From Monodelphis domestica (taxonomy: Eukaryota > Chordata > Mammalia > Didelphimorphia > Didelphidae): 64,000 bases of DNA. This document shows, piece after piece, positions 1 through 46,609 of this stretch. Every line of letters starts with the position of its first letter. Position 1 is the first letter of the stretch. Where the stretch lies: NCBI RefSeq assembly GCF_027887165.1, contig NC_077227.1, forward strand, positions 72,475,271 through 72,539,270, given 5' to 3'. The translations under genes were made by a program, and so were the position numbers. The notes below the pieces were generated by a model that was given only the letters and a program-made list of their open reading frames with translations, ran no database searches and was not told the DNA's origin.

Positions 1-1346
1 ATGACTTGGATGAATGGTAGTCATTGCTACCTCAAGCAGAGGAGTAAGAGGTCTTTGTCCATTTTATCTCTAGGTAATATGCTACGGTCACACACAAATT
101 AACAATAACTGATTTTGTTAAGTTCCCAAGGGAAACTATGTATGTTTCATGTTACAGAGGGAGTGTAGAAGTAACTTATTTAAAAAAACAAAAACAAAAA
201 AGCTTAAGCAATTGGAGGAGACTCAATATAATCTTCAGATTTATGTGGTCTTTGAGACAAAGCATTTCTGTGTCTTTTAACCTTACTTTTCCTCTACTAA
301 TACACTGGCATTGGTCTGCAACCATTCTTACCAGACAGGATATGCTACTAGGAAAAATAGAAGTTTTTCTAGAAAACACATTACAGAAATGATATCTTTC
401 TTTCACTCAAGTTCAGATTATACTGAACTCAAATTGTCAGTCCAAGGAAGATAAATTATCAAAAGGTTGTTTGAGGATGTTAGTGGGCAAAAATGTAGCT
501 GATGATTTCATCATGGGAAAGTCTGTGTTGATACATTTAGGGAAGATGTATCCAGGTGGAAAGGTAGCAAGCATAGTGGTTAGAAAGCTATCCCTTTGTC
601 TTGGAAAGGTCTCAGTTCTAGTAGTGCCTCTGGCTTAGTCTGATTTTGTTATCCTGAGCAGGTGATTCTTGGCACCTCAGGCAATTCTTTGAGACCCCAA
701 GGGTACAAGAGCTGGTGCCAATTGCATTGGTAGAGGTATTCTCATTGAAAAATTCCTGTACCAATGAAATAAGTCATGTAAAAAAAAAATAAAAGTATGT
801 TTATAGCATTAAGGGTTCTAATTTATCATGTCTAGCTCAGGAGAGATACTCTAGAGTCATTATAAATTTCATTGTAAACATCAGCCCAGTATGCTGCTGT
901 AACCAAAACCAACATGATGTTGATCAGCATCAAAAATGTCAAAGGAATCAAAGCAGAAGATACTATTCTATCTTTCCATAAAACCATACTATCACCATGC
1001 TTAGTTACACTATATATCGGAAGCAAAATAAACTCTTAAAAAAGGTAGCCCAAGAGATAGAAGGAAGTAGATGCCTTTGACCATAGAAAAATAGATAAAA
1101 AAGATTAAACATCATTAGATTCAAAAGATAAAAGAGAATGGTCTTCAAATCTATAATTCAGAAAGATTATGGATTATTACTTTTAATATTCATTACTTTT
1201 TAATTCAAGTGTTACAGAATAAAGTTTCTCTTTAGGATTTTGAGAATAGTGGAATGAACATGTGTCAAAAAAAAAGCAATAGACTTAAAATAATGACATT
1301 GACCACAATTCTTTCTTTGTATTCCTCATTCTTTCCATTTATTGTA
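1..1346. other. No gene seen; probable 5' intron or upstream flank of MAPK8
   Basis: AT-rich sequence with only short shadow ORFs and no recognised repeat. The + strand lies upstream of the first coding exon, whose acceptor requires an earlier non-coding exon, so this may be intronic. Confidence 0.4.
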
Positions 1347-1809
1347 CAGTGATCCCTCACCTATCATGGGAGTTATGTTTCAGACCCCCACAATAGGTGA
1401 AAATCTGTGAAGTAGTGGCATTATATTTATTTTATTATTTATATATGTTTTAAAACTTTATAAACACTTCCCACTCCTGTAAACCTTTTCCACACTCTTA
1501 TTAACCTTTCCTACACTCTTAAATAAAACACTCAGCCAATCAGTGCCTAGGATACAGAACACTGTGCTGTGGCTGGTCACCTTTAATTACATCAGCCAAT
1601 AATGTGCCATGTACAATCTCACGTTTCCAAATTTGTGCAAGAGGTAGTTATATACACTATACTTCCATTGTGTATAGTACAGTATTCATCCATAAAATCC
1701 CGCGGTATAGTGAAAACTCTGCGATAACAGGATTAGATAAGTATTTTTTTAAAACCTGTGATTCAGTGAAGCCACAATAAGTGAACCATGATATAGGAAG
1801 GGACAACTG
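1347..1809. mobile_element. Tigger/mariner-like MITE (non-autonomous DNA transposon)
   Basis: 463-bp element with imperfect terminal inverted repeats. The left end starts CAGTGATCCCTCACC and the right end, read in reverse complement, starts CAGTTGTCCCTTCC; both continue into TATCATGG. The left flank is TA and the right flank TG, consistent with a decayed TA target duplication of the Tc1/mariner superfamily. No transposase frame is present. The family name was not verified. Confidence 0.75.
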
Positions 1810-2177
1810 TGCTCCAAATCTTCTTCAAACAAGTATTTTCCAAGTGCTTGCCCTGAGGATACAAGTACAAAGAATGAAGCAATCCCTAATTGAAACTTTT
1901 GCATTAATCTAGCCTAGAACTGATAAATGCTTAAACTAATATGTTAACTGTGTAAGTGGAAAATAGGGGTCAGATGTGAGGAAATTGTAAAGGTAGAAAT
2001 GGCAAGATTGGGTAACTGATTGGATATATGTATTGAAAGAGAATGAGAAATCTAGAATAATCTCAAAATTATGAATCTAAAACACTGAAAAGATTGTCCT
2101 GCCTTCCAACAGAAAGAGGCAAGTTTGAAACAAGAAGGTTTAGGGATAGGAGTTCTTAATGGTTTTTTTCTTTGTTT
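1810..2177. other. No gene or repeat recognised
   Basis: Unremarkable AT-rich sequence between the MITE and the pyrimidine repeat. Confidence 0.4.
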
Positions 2178-2310
2178 CTTCCTCCCTCCTTTCTTCCCTT
2201 CTTCCTTCCCTCCCTCCCTTCCTTCCTTCCTTCCTTCCCCTTGCTTCTCCTTCCTTCCTTCCTTCCTTCCTTCCTACCTTCCTGCCTTCCTGCCTTCCTT
2301 CCTTTCTTCC

Positions 2311-2383
<73 letters not shown>

Positions 2384-2403
2384 TTTCTCTTTCTTTCTCT
2401 CAC
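2178..2403. repeat. Polypyrimidine simple repeat, (TTCC)n then (CT)n
   Basis: About 140 bp of imperfect TTCC units followed by about 60 bp of pure CT and a CTTT-rich tail. The long ORFs across it on both strands (Ser/Leu/Pro or Arg/Glu/Lys rich) are artefacts of the repeat. Confidence 0.97.
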
Positions 2404-2559
2404 TCCATGGACCTCAGAAGAATGCTGGAAATGCTAAATTTCAATTTTAAAATAGTGAAAATAAAGATATGCATTTTTAAGTTTTCTCATATGAGATCAC
2501 AGACCTCCTGAAATACATCTATTGATCCCTCAGACTTAAGAACTCCTAATTGAAGGAGA

Positions 2560-2835
2560 AAGATAATGAGTTGAACTTAAGATGTCTGTGAGACTGAAAC
2601 TCATGGGAAATATTGGAGCTTCCAAATAGGAATCTCTGAGTCATTCACATAGAGATAATAGTTAAGCCCATGGGAACTGATGATATACCCAAAAGAGTAA
2701 CACAGTTAGACCTATACTTAAGGAAAATCACTTTGGTAAAAGTGTATAGGATAACTCAAGGCCAGAACCCCAGAGAAAGGGTGTGATGGAGATGATGAGC
2801 TGCCAAAGAAAACTGAGATTTATTAAGGATTTTTC
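2560..2835 (-). repeat. Relic of L2 LINE (ORF2), antisense
   Basis: The + strand resembles the reverse complement of L2/CR1-clade reverse-transcriptase sequence, including the stretches around CCCATGGGAACTGATGA and AAAATCACTTTGG. It is heavily decayed. Identification is by eye from the L2 pattern. Confidence 0.5.
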
Positions 2836-3504
2836 ATAATTGGAAAGTTATATTCAATTAAAGTGAATTTTGCTGGGTTTTCAAATTGTGAAGCAGGACA
2901 ACTTATTCTGAAATTAATTTTTTTTTTTTACTGAGAACCATTATATCAGTGTTTGTCACCTCATTTTCTTCCAACACCTATCTAGTTCTTCTAAAATTCA
3001 CTTTGTACATACTTTGTTATATTCACTTTATTATACTACTGGTAAGAAAAGTTAGTCATAATTATGTGTGGAGTTAACCTATATGAATAAAATCCCTCTG
3101 TAAGGTGCATCTGGGTTAGCTCTACTTTACTGGAGTTTGGGGTGGGGGGGTTGCTTGTTTGTTTTTTGGTGGCTTTAGGAAATGTTCTGGTAGTAATTGG
3201 TTGCTATCCACAATTTCTTCTTTTGGAAATGGCAACCCAATTCTGATTTAGCTACATTAATTTAGTAAAAACCAGGTTATCTAGAACTTTCAAGGAATGA
3301 GTTGTTCTACTAAGCTAAAGGTTAACCCTTTAATTATGTAATATCGATGGGTAGAGCAAGTTTCTTTTCTCCCTCATATAACCTCAAAAGTATACATTTG
3401 CAAAATAGAAATATCTTGGACCTTCAGAGATTACAGTTAGAGATCCAAGTTTAGAAGTCATCTGTGTAATCATTTTAGTTGAAGTATTAATAATAAATGA
3501 TCTT
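2836..3504. other. No gene or repeat recognised
   Basis: AT-rich sequence without ORFs or recognisable elements apart from short T and G runs (about 2919-2931 and 3140-3150). Confidence 0.4.
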
Positions 3505-3700
3505 GGGGCTTCTAGGTGACTCAGTATATTGAGCATCAGGCCTAGAGATGGGTGGTCCTGTGTTCAAATTTGACTTTACATACTTTTTAATTATATGACC
3601 CTGATCAAGTCACGTAACCCCAGTTGCCTAGTCTTTACCACTCTTCTGCCTTGGAACCAATACATAATATTGATTCTAAAGAAAAATTTAAGGGTTTTTA
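3505..3700 (+). repeat. Marsupial tRNA/CORE-type SINE, copy 1
   Basis: Starts GGGGCTTCTAGGTGACTCAG, passes a box-B-like GTTCAAATTTGAC, and ends in the ACTCTTCTGCCTTGGAACCA block followed by a degenerate A-rich tail. It matches the other copies at 3727, 8598, 14848, 18947, 26599, 36428 and 43438. MAR1/SINE1_MD-like; the exact family was not checked. Confidence 0.85.
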
Positions 3701-3726
3701 AGAAGAAGGGAGGGAGGGATGGCTCA

Positions 3727-3930
3727 GGGTCAACTAGGTCATTCAGTAGATAGAGAGTCAGGGCTGGAGATGGGAGATCCTAGGTTCAAATTTGGCTTCA
3801 GATACACTTCCTAGCTATGTGACTCTGGGGAAGTCACTTAACCCCATTTGCCCAACTCTTACCACAATTCTGTCATGAAACTGATACTTAGTATCAATTC
3901 TAAGACAGAAGGTGGGAGTTAAAAAAAAAT
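3727..3930 (+). repeat. Marsupial tRNA/CORE-type SINE, copy 2
   Basis: Same family and orientation as the copy immediately upstream, only 26 bp apart. It has box-B-like GGTTCAAATTTGG, the core AAGTCACTTAACCCCA and an A9 tail at 3921-3929. Confidence 0.85.
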
Positions 3931-4274
3931 GAGCTTACTTCTGAGTCATAAACACTTCTCCAATCTTCAGGACCTTCTAAAAATAGGAATTATATATCAG
4001 ATAAAACAAAGTTAAATGTCTCCAGGAGAAAAAAGTAGAGAAGGCTAACCTTAACCTAATATCTTAAAGTTTTATTTAACATTTCTTCCCCAACTGGCTG
4101 GCTATCACATTCAGACAAGGCTGTTCAAGCCTGAGATTTGCAACAGAACATGGCTCCTCTCTTCTCCCATTCTTTGCCATGGAAAATCAAAAGAAAGAAG
4201 CTTGCTTTGGCTAGGATGGCAACTCAGCACTCCTTTGTAATGAAGTTTAGCCAGAATATTGGAGAACAAAAGGA
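3931..4274. other. No gene or repeat recognised
   Basis: Ordinary AT-rich sequence; no supportable feature. Confidence 0.4.
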
Positions 4275-4345
4275 ATTGAGGTAGGGTATCAACACTTAGT
4301 TCGTGGAGCATAATAGGTACTTAATAAATGCTATATGATTGACTG
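4275..4345 (+). repeat. L2/MIR-type 3' end fragment
   Basis: Contains the typical 3' terminus CATAATAGGTACTTAATAAA followed by TGCTATATGATTGACTG. Confidence 0.6.
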
Positions 4346-4419
4346 GTCCTAAACCTGAGGGAAAGTGGACTGGCACCCATTTGAGGTCATTTCTGCCCCT
4401 CAGTAATCACTTGAAGCAG

Positions 4420-6900
4420 ACAGCAAGACAATTAAAACGTAAATTGCTCAGGGTAGGAAAAAGCTAAGAAATTTTTGAGGTCTAGTCCCTCCAATCAAGA
4501 AGAAGATGAGCAATAAAAGTTATCTTAGATCTCATATGGAAGAAAATTCAGTTAAAGATTTTGAACATAAGCAAATAAACTAAGAGGGAAGATAATAGAA
4601 TATAATATGGCCTCAAAACTAGCTTTTTAATAAGTCCAGATATCTATAAATAAATATTGAAGAATAAAAGAAAATTAATATCTGAAGGCAGAAGACCCAA
4701 CAAATTCCCAGGATATCATGGTAACACAAAATGTTCTTGAACGGTTTAAAAAAAATGAGAATTGTAAAAGCAGAATTTATGTCCTGCATAGAAGTAATCA
4801 TTCAAAAGGAAAAACTTCTAACTACAGTGTCAAACTTCACCAAAAAACATAAACAAAAAACAAGCTAATAACTGAATGGAAATGCAAATACAATACAGAA
4901 GGGAAGAAGATAGATCAAAAGCAATAGGTTTAAAATAAAATGGGGTCTCAAGTAAAGCATGCTAATCTTAAAGATAAACTGCATAGACAATTTTAGAATC
5001 ATATATCTCAGATAACCACTATATGTTACCCAGAATAATGTGTCAGGTCCAAAAGCCTGAACACAATAATGCAAGAAGTAATTAAAGAAAACTCTACAGT
5101 ATTTGGACACTGAAATCAAAGTGCCAACTAATAGAATTCACAGTTCACCTCCTGGGGGAAAGAAAATCTTATGATACAAATTCCAAGACACAATTGTGAT
5201 TAAGTTTAATAGTTCTAGTGACAAATTAAAATTTTAGTAAGTGTTAAGAATATAAAGGAAAAGAAATTTGAATAGCACAAAATTATTCTATGTCCATAAG
5301 AAACCATAGGAGGGAATGGAATACTGTGTTTTGAAGAGCAAAGGTCCTTAAGATGCAACCCAAAGTGATATACTCTGCACATCAGAGCTTGGTTGTTAGG
5401 GAGAACATATGGTTATTCAATAAAAAAAAAAAAAAACATTCCAATGCAATCATTCTATGAACACTTGACTTGAAAAACCTTTGCTTTTCAAACACCCCAG
5501 ACAACAGAAACATAAATAAATGTAACAATAAAAGAGTATGCAGAGAGAGCATTTCTTTCTAAGAGTACAAAAGGAGACAAAAGTAAAAGAAGTCAAATAG
5601 AAGAGATGTTGGTGGAACATGTCTGAAACATCACAACTAAACATTACTACATTCCACCTTACATAAGAATCAATGATTTGTGCTAAATCATAGAATGAGA
5701 GGGCACACATAAAATGGGAGAGGGGAGGAAGAAGACAGAAGTGAATATGTTTAATCCAAGTCAAAATGAAGAGAAATAAACTCCCAAAGTCTCAGGAAGA
5801 AGAGAGCTTACAGGAGAATAAGTTAGGTAAAAGAAGGGAGTGAAATGTGAGAAATCTTATTTTGTTTGGAACTGGTCTAATGAAGAACATTCCCATTGGA
5901 AAAGAGAGAGAGAAGTGTAGAAGATGACCTTGCAATAATAGGTACAATTTTCAGGGTTTTGGTGCTTATATTTGATGCTTATATTCCTGCTTCAGAAAAA
6001 AGAATAATCTGAGCTCCTGGTGTAACTAGCATCCAAAAGAGTATAAGGGCACATACTCAGAGAGGAAATTTCATGGCAAATGGGGGCTGGGGATTATCAT
6101 GGAGAGGAACAGGAATTTTTAAAATTCTTACCTCTTTTGTCCTCTATTTCATTTTCACCAGTGTTTCTACTTGGCTTAGACTCTAGGGAACAACAGGTCT
6201 CCCTCTCCAGGATAATCACTTGAAATCTCATCACCACAAAGAATGACCCAAATCTTCATACTCAACACCTTTTTTAACTCACCTTCAGTTGCTTCTCCTA
6301 GTTGATTGGAGGGTGGAGCACTAAACTCCTTCCAAAGTCTTTATGAAGAGTTCATAAGCTTCCTGGTGATTCCACTTTCCCTGCTAGACATGTTGAAGAC
6401 AAATGTTTTTTGAGTTAAGTGAATCTATTACCAGAAAGAATTGGTATTTCTAAAAGTAAGGCACAGCAAGAGCCACGAAAAAAGATATGGGGAAGATTGG
6501 GAAGAGGTAGCAGAGCTCTATAAGATAAGCATAAAACCTATTTAGAAGAAGGAACTCTAGAAATACTTTTAGAAGCCTTACTTTGGTAAAGAATACAAAG
6601 ACTAAAATGTAATAGCCATAAATCAAAGAATAAAAATCTAGAATATACAGAGAGTTAAATAAAAAGAACCAAAGAGGTCTTCTTTAGGAAAAAAAGTAAA
6701 GAACATGAAATTTAAAGCTTAAAAAAAAAAAAACCTTAAAGGGGAAGAAATAAAGGAATTTTAGTGGACTACTTAACAGAGAGAAAAAAAGATGGGACAA
6801 ATTAGATATCTAAATAAAAAAGAAGGAAAAAGAAACTAAGTTAAGACTCCAAAACTAAAGAAAGAGGCAACACATAAGAGAATGAAGGGAAGAGAGAGAA
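4420..6900 (+). repeat. HAL1/L1-related retrotransposon relic
   Basis: A-rich strand with the look of HAL1 ORF1. Recognisable segments include the block around 5150-5180 (CCTGGGGGAAAGAAAATCTT) and 5280-5420, where the shifted frames resemble the ORF1 C-terminal domain. Many stops and frameshifts; no intact ORF. Boundaries are approximate and the HAL1 assignment is by pattern memory. Confidence 0.45.
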
Positions 6901-7022
6901 CTGGTTAGGAATAGGGTTGCCTTAAGATATATTATGCTAAAGTAACTTAAGAGACCAAATTTTGTTTTACAGAGGAAAAGGAGGGAAAAATTCTAATTTT
7001 CAAAAATAGAGACTAATAAAGG

Positions 7023-7770
7023 TGTGAACTTTAAAATTACTCCACCCTACTTAGACATACTTTAGGGGAAGATAAAGTTTTAATCTCCTGATTGAACAAT
7101 GAAGGTACTTAGTTCTCCCCTTATAGTGAAACTAGAACTTTAAGCTGTCTATTTTTAGGTATTAATACAAAAAGGTGTTAAGTACAAAGGTTAAATTAAT
7201 CACAAAATGGTCAAGTAACTAACAAAAGGTGAACTTAACAAAGAAGTGTTAAGTAACTCAAAAGATATAATCAAAGAAGATGAGAACTAAAAGTATCGGC
7301 AGTCCTGGAGAAAGCCTTTGATGTGACTGGTAGATGAAAATTTAGAGGAGGAGACGCAAGGGTGAAAGGTCTATATATTTGGGATTTTTCGTCTCTCAGA
7401 ACATTCTTTCCCTGATTGGCAGTGGAGAGTTAGCTGAAAGCAGTATGCTGGCCTTTCGGCATCTTAGCGTGGCTACAAGCTATTGTCCAGTTAGGTGGTG
7501 AGTTTCTGGCTGAATTTCCCTCCTTTACTTTTACAACTTTATCCTCTTGAAGCCTCTAATCTTCTTCAGAGGCGGGGATTTTAAAACTCCCCCTGGCACA
7601 GGCCAGGCAGGAGAATCCTATATCCTCTTCCCGCCTCCTTAAATTCCCTCCCTCTATATTAACTAAATTGCCATAAATTTCCAGACTGACTTGGGTATTT
7701 TTATTTGGAATTTTCCCGGTGACCAATTAATTCTAAATCTTTAAGTCACAACCCTAAAATTATCTTTTCA
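7023..7770. mobile_element. LTR-like element, copy 1 (solo LTR)
   Basis: 748 bp starting TGTGAACT and ending TTTTCA, flanked on both sides by AAGG (7019-7022 and 7771-7774), a likely 4-bp target duplication. It shares its opening ACTCCACCCTACTTAGAC and its last ~120 bp (including CCATAAATTTCCAGACTGA) with the element at 50849. No gag/pol sequence lies next to it, so it reads as a solitary LTR of an endogenous retrovirus. Family unknown. Confidence 0.7.
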
Positions 7771-7879
7771 AAGGAAAATATAAATTATTAAATGTCACTG
7801 GAAATAAACCCCAAAATTGAAAAAGTAACAGATTGAATGGGAACATAAAACTCCATAAATCTGTTGCTTATGAGAAAAA

Positions 7880-7881
7880 AA

Positions 7882-7941
<60 letters not shown>
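7880..7941. repeat. (AC)n microsatellite
   Basis: About 62 bp of nearly perfect AC with one AT interruption. Confidence 0.97.
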
Positions 7942-7943
<2 letters not shown>

Positions 7944-8597
7944 CTTTAAATGAGAAGATCAAACAATGTTTACTATACCTCAGGTGAATACAAAAAAGCA
8001 GTTGTAATCATGCTATCTGATGAAAAAAAAATCACAATATAAAAAGATAAATAAGGAAGCTGTCGTGCTGAATGGAACTATACACAGCAAATCAATATTG
8101 TTATTAAATGTATGTACTCCAAAGGACTTGCCATTGAAATTAATGAAAAAAAATAAACTGATTTACAAGAAGATATAGTCAGAAATAACAGTATTGGAAA
8201 GAGCTTTTATTATCCCTTGTTCAGATTTGTATTATAAAATGCTAGAAGAGAAGGTATTTGAATATTTGAATAGATTGCTGGAGAATGAAAGTTAAAAGGT
8301 TTGTGGAGTCTTTTAAATGGGGCTGCTAAAAAATACATGTCATTTCAGCACCAAACAAAGCTTTAGCAAAAATTGTCCATATATTAGGGCACAGATGTAT
8401 TTCCAGAAAAAAAAAATGTAAAAATAAATAAAAACAGTGAACATCCTTCTTAAAAATCCAAGAAGGTTAATAGAAAGGAAAATCCTATTCCAATTAACTA
8501 CAAAAATGCTTAAAATGCATGTCTTTTCCTATGAAAGCACACACAATATTCATAGATGTAGTTATAAAATGTTCCCTAAAGAAATTTAAAAAATAGA

Positions 8598-8786
8598 ATT
8601 TTTTTAAACCCTGATCTTGTACCTTAGAAACAATACTATATATTGGTTTCAAGGCAGAAGAATGGTAAGGGTTAGGCAATGGGGGTTAAGCTACTTTCCC
8701 AGGGTCACACAGGTAGGAAGTATCTGAGGTCAGATCTGAATCTAGGACTTCCTATCTGTAGGCCTGGCTTTCAATCCACTGCCCCA
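8598..8786 (-). repeat. Marsupial tRNA/CORE-type SINE, copy 3, antisense
   Basis: Reverse complement of the family: T-rich tail first, then GGGGGTTAAGCTACTTTCCC and CAGGGTCACACAGG, ending GCCCC. Inserted inside the older L1 relic. Confidence 0.85.
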
Positions 8787-8879
8787 AATATAATATAATT
8801 TTGATGCTATATCAAATTATAAAAAATTATTTTATAGTACTTGAAGTAATATTCATTTAGAAATATTAAAGATATATAA

Positions 8880-9000
8880 TATAAAATGAAATGAAATGAA
8901 ATTTTATTTATATAATATTTATATAATTTATTTTTTTATTCATTTATTTTTATTTTTATTTATTTTTTATTTATATTTATATTATTTATTATATAATGAT
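8880..9000. repeat. AT-rich low-complexity tract
   Basis: AAATG and then ATTT-type repeats, about 120 bp almost free of G and C. Confidence 0.9.
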
Positions 9001-9720
9001 CTATCTAATCTTTCATAAGAAAAAGAGAAAGGAACAAAGGAAGAATAATACTTCCAGACTAAAGACTATATTATAAAGAAGGAGTCATTAAAGTCATCAG
9101 ATATTGATTAAAAAAAATAGAGAAATCAGTAGAATAGAATAGACAAAGGAGAATAGAAAACAATGGAAGTCATACCAATCTGATGATAAATAGTTGATAA
9201 ACAGAAACCATTAATTACTTAGGGAAAAAATCCCACTTGATAAAAAAAAAATCCTGGGGACACTGGAAAGCAGTGACAGAAACTAGGGTTAGACCAAACA
9301 ACTTATGTTCTATTCCACAATAAATTATGATACTTTAATAAATACAGGAAGTCCCATAAAGTGGTGCAGAGTGATGTAAGCAGAGCCAAGCAAACAAGAT
9401 AGACAATAAAAACATCATAAACTTAAATAACAGCTAGACAACAATAGAAACAAATGGTACAAAATTATAAAGTCCAAACCAAGATACAAAGAGAAGATGT
9501 GAGAAAACACTCTACTGTAGCCTCCACAAATATGAGAAGTCTATAAGTATGGTACATTGCATAAATTTTCTTTTGGTATGTTGATCAATTCCACTGATTC
9601 CCCCCTCCCACCCCCCATTTTTGTCTTTAAAAGATACTGTTTATTGTATTGATAGAGGGGAAAAGGTAAAACTGGGTGATGTAAAAAAAAATACATCAAT
9701 AAAACATTTTTTTAAAAGAG

Positions 9721-10299
9721 AGTATTAAAAGACATTGAAAAACCTCCAAAGAAAGAACTATTGGATTCAGAATGCAGATGAAAACGTATGGTTTTTTAGT
9801 TGTTTATTTGGATTTATGTTTTGAGGTTTTTGTTTTATCAGATTACTCACAAAAATCAACAACATGGAATTTGCAACACTGACTTTTTTTTAATTCCTAG
9901 TGTAAGATTATTTTTAATCTATCCCATTATTCTAGGCTGTCACAAACTATGGGAAAGCTTACATTCTTAATATCCATTGTGCTGTGTTTTTTTCTCAACT
10001 TTTAATGAATATCATTAGTTGTTTTTTGTCCTTTAAGTCATTGATAAAAATAATAGCACAGGCTAGCCACATCTCCTTGGAGTGCTCCCACAGGAAACCT
10101 TATTCACAGTTAAAATTGAATTATTAATGACTAATTTTTCATTCTATTTAACCAGTTTCTGAAATGTCCTAATTATAATGTTATCTTCTCATAATCCTTT
10201 TGAAAATCATAGTAACATGGTAGCTTTGTCAAATATTTTGCCTAAATGTATATGTACGGAATCAAGCAAATAATAAGCATGATGATAATGTTTGCTTAA
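9721..10299. other. No gene or repeat recognised
   Basis: AT-rich upstream/intronic sequence, nothing supportable. Confidence 0.4.
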
Positions 10300-10395
10300 T
10301 ATATAGTGCTTTAGCATTTGAAAACTTGAATTTGAAAAACTATTTACAAATATTTCATTTTATCCTCACAAAAACTCTGGGTGTAAGTGTTATTC
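10300..10395 (-). repeat. MIR-type fragment, antisense
   Basis: Carries the antisense MIR-like segment TTTTATCCTCACAAAAACTC. Short and decayed. Confidence 0.4.
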
Positions 10396-10534
10396 AGTCA
10401 CTAAGAATATTCTGAAAGGCAGCTATCCAGTTAATCAAAAATAATATTTTAAAAAGTTCCAAATTATGAATAATTAGAGAAATGCAAATTCATGCCACTC
10501 AGGTATCATCTTATGTCCATTAGTCAGGCAAAGA

Positions 10535-10795
10535 ATTCATAAAGGGAAAATGACAGTTTTTAAAGGGACTTTAGGAAGACTGGCCCTGAAAATTGCCAAG
10601 TTACCAACTTTGGCTGCAGAGAAGATAAGAAGAAATGAGATTGAGAAAAGGTTATTGTACTTGGGAATTAAGAGATCCTTGGTAACTTTGGAGAGAGTAG
10701 TTTTGGATAAATGATGAGACCAGAAGTCAGATTGTAGAAAATACCTGTTTTTAGATGGCCTCCTAAAGGAGTTAAGCCACAAAAGACAGAAGAAG
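10535..10795 (-). repeat. L2 LINE reverse-transcriptase relic, antisense
   Basis: The + strand matches the antisense pattern of L2 ORF2 around AATTAAGAGATCCTTGGTAA followed by CTTTGGAGAGAGTAG, where the L2 RT would read in the minus direction. Confidence 0.55.
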
Positions 10796-11197
10796 ATATG
10801 GGATGATGACTTTTAGCAATTACCTTAAATGTCTTTTTTTTTTAATGTTAAGTTTTTATTAAATGTTAAATTTAGGAGGATGCATTAATAAGGTCAAATG
10901 TAAAGAAATTAATTACTTTGCTAAATATATTTAATCAAGAAAAAATTATAGATCTATTAAATATCTAAGTGATTAAGGGGTAAAAGGAAGGTGGGAATAA
11001 TGCTTTATATATATATATATATTCCTTTGCTTTTTTCCCTTTCTCATATTACAGCTTTAATTTAAAATCTCTTTAAATTATCATATCAAGAAGTTCTTGC
11101 TATAGTTGATTAGATGTTTCTTAGTCAATTTTAAGATTATGCAATTGACAGGTCAGTTACTAATTTGTAAATGTCACATTTTGTTCTGTTTTTACAG
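10796..11197. other. Intron end before MAPK8 exon c1
   Basis: AT-rich sequence with a short (TA)n run at 11010-11023 and the c1 polypyrimidine tract. No repeat identified. Confidence 0.5.
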
Positions 11198-45295
<34,098 letters not shown>

Positions 45296-46603
45296 CTATT
45301 TGGTCAGGGGTGGGAGGGTAGAGGGAGGGGGGATGCAGGAGGGAAGGGGATTCATTTAGGTATTGATAGAACTACTTTGAAAACAATTCAGTGGTCTTAT
45401 TTTTGAGTGTTTTGTTTTTTCCCAAAAAATGTAGGATTCATTTTTTAAAAAAATATCAAGTGCTGTAATTTAAAACTGTAAGTTGTTTTTAAAAATGCCA
45501 CAAAATATATTGTGGTTTTTTTTGTTTGTTTGTTTGTTTTTGCTGTAATTATCTGTATAATGTAAACCTAATAATTTTATCATGGTTTAAAATTTTTGCC
45601 TATTTGCTTTACCTTATGCTGCTGATTCATTTTTAACTGAATTTGAAAGCTTTGTTTTATCAAAGCAACTATTATGTGGTGACTTGCCTTTATCATGAAT
45701 TATTTAAGATTTTATAGTGGTTTTTTTATTAGAATTTATTCCAGATGTTTTGTTCATGACAATATCCTTCAGGGTTATGTGCTTGTCATTAGTTTATTCC
45801 CTGGAGAAAGAGGTAAGATATATCTCTGTAGCCAGTTATATTCAGGTATAATTACTGTAAATGATTGAGTTAAACCTCCAATTCTTGCTATTTGCCCATC
45901 TTAATTTAGTCAAAACAATTAGTAGGAAACCCAACATAATTTCTTGTCAAAGTCACTTCATCTGAATGGCAGAATAATGCAAAGCATGTCTTTCTAAGAT
46001 GCCATATATTCAGCCTACCCCCAAAATAAAAAAAAGATACGGTGTATTCTTCACAATTATGGCATGCTAAAAGCTTATGATCACATCAAGTCAAGAGGAT
46101 ACTTCATGAATAATACATTTCAATGCAAATAAACATATGGTTTACTTCTACTAGCTATTAGCCTGTTTTTGTACACACAAAAGCTAATCTATCTTTCTAG
46201 GACACAGATCCCCAGAAATGTCCTGGAGTCCCTCTAAATAGATTTCATCTTCAGATAGCCTTGGCTCCTGACCATTTCTGATTTCCTATTACTTGGTATC
46301 AGAATCAGCTGAACACCTATTTTTGGTAGGGGAGGGAAGAGGGGAAACTCATTTCCTGGCCAGTTGTTTCTCTTCATTTAGATGTAGCATATTCCTATTA
46401 TCTACTAGCTGTCGGGATGTCCCAGAACCTACTTAGAAATCTGTAGGTATCATATAAGCAATACTGTTAATCTTAAAATAGTACTGCATAGCCATATATA
46501 AGATATCTTTTTCTAAGGCCTTGCTCCTTCATATAAGTAGAGGAGGAATAAATGGTGGGTTCTTCTTTAGCCTGAGTCTTTAATTTTTGATAACTTAATT
46601 TTC

Positions 46604-46609
46604 AATAAA
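46604..46609 (+). promoter_or_regulatory. MAPK8: Candidate proximal polyadenylation signal of MAPK8
   Basis: AATAAA about 1.3 kb after the stop codon, one of a cluster of hexamers between 46025 and 46609. It could end a short-3'-UTR transcript. This is motif evidence only. Confidence 0.3.

Larger units (their letters stand above)
7970..9720 (+). repeat. Old L1 relic with internal loss
   Basis: Begins with endonuclease-region ORF2 sequence (an IMLSDE motif in a broken frame near 8010). It continues with decayed ORF2 at about 9030-9300, where the order of segments follows the L1 at 19223, and ends with an L1 3' UTR at about 9350-9700 and an A-rich tail. It is interrupted by a minus-strand SINE (8598-8786) and AT-rich sequence. 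Frames are destroyed. Confidence 0.6.

Noticed and set aside
2125-2511. 128-aa and overlapping Ser/Leu/Pro or Arg/Glu-rich ORFs
   Set aside because: Translation of the TTCC/CT simple repeat in all frames; not genes.
5450-5764. 104-aa minus-strand ORF
   Set aside because: Opposite strand of the A-rich HAL1/L1 relic; composition-driven.
7023-7770. Upstream non-coding MAPK8 exon or promoter
   Set aside because: TATA-like and CG-containing segments are present, but the whole block is shared with a second copy at 50849 and has target duplications, so it is a mobile element.
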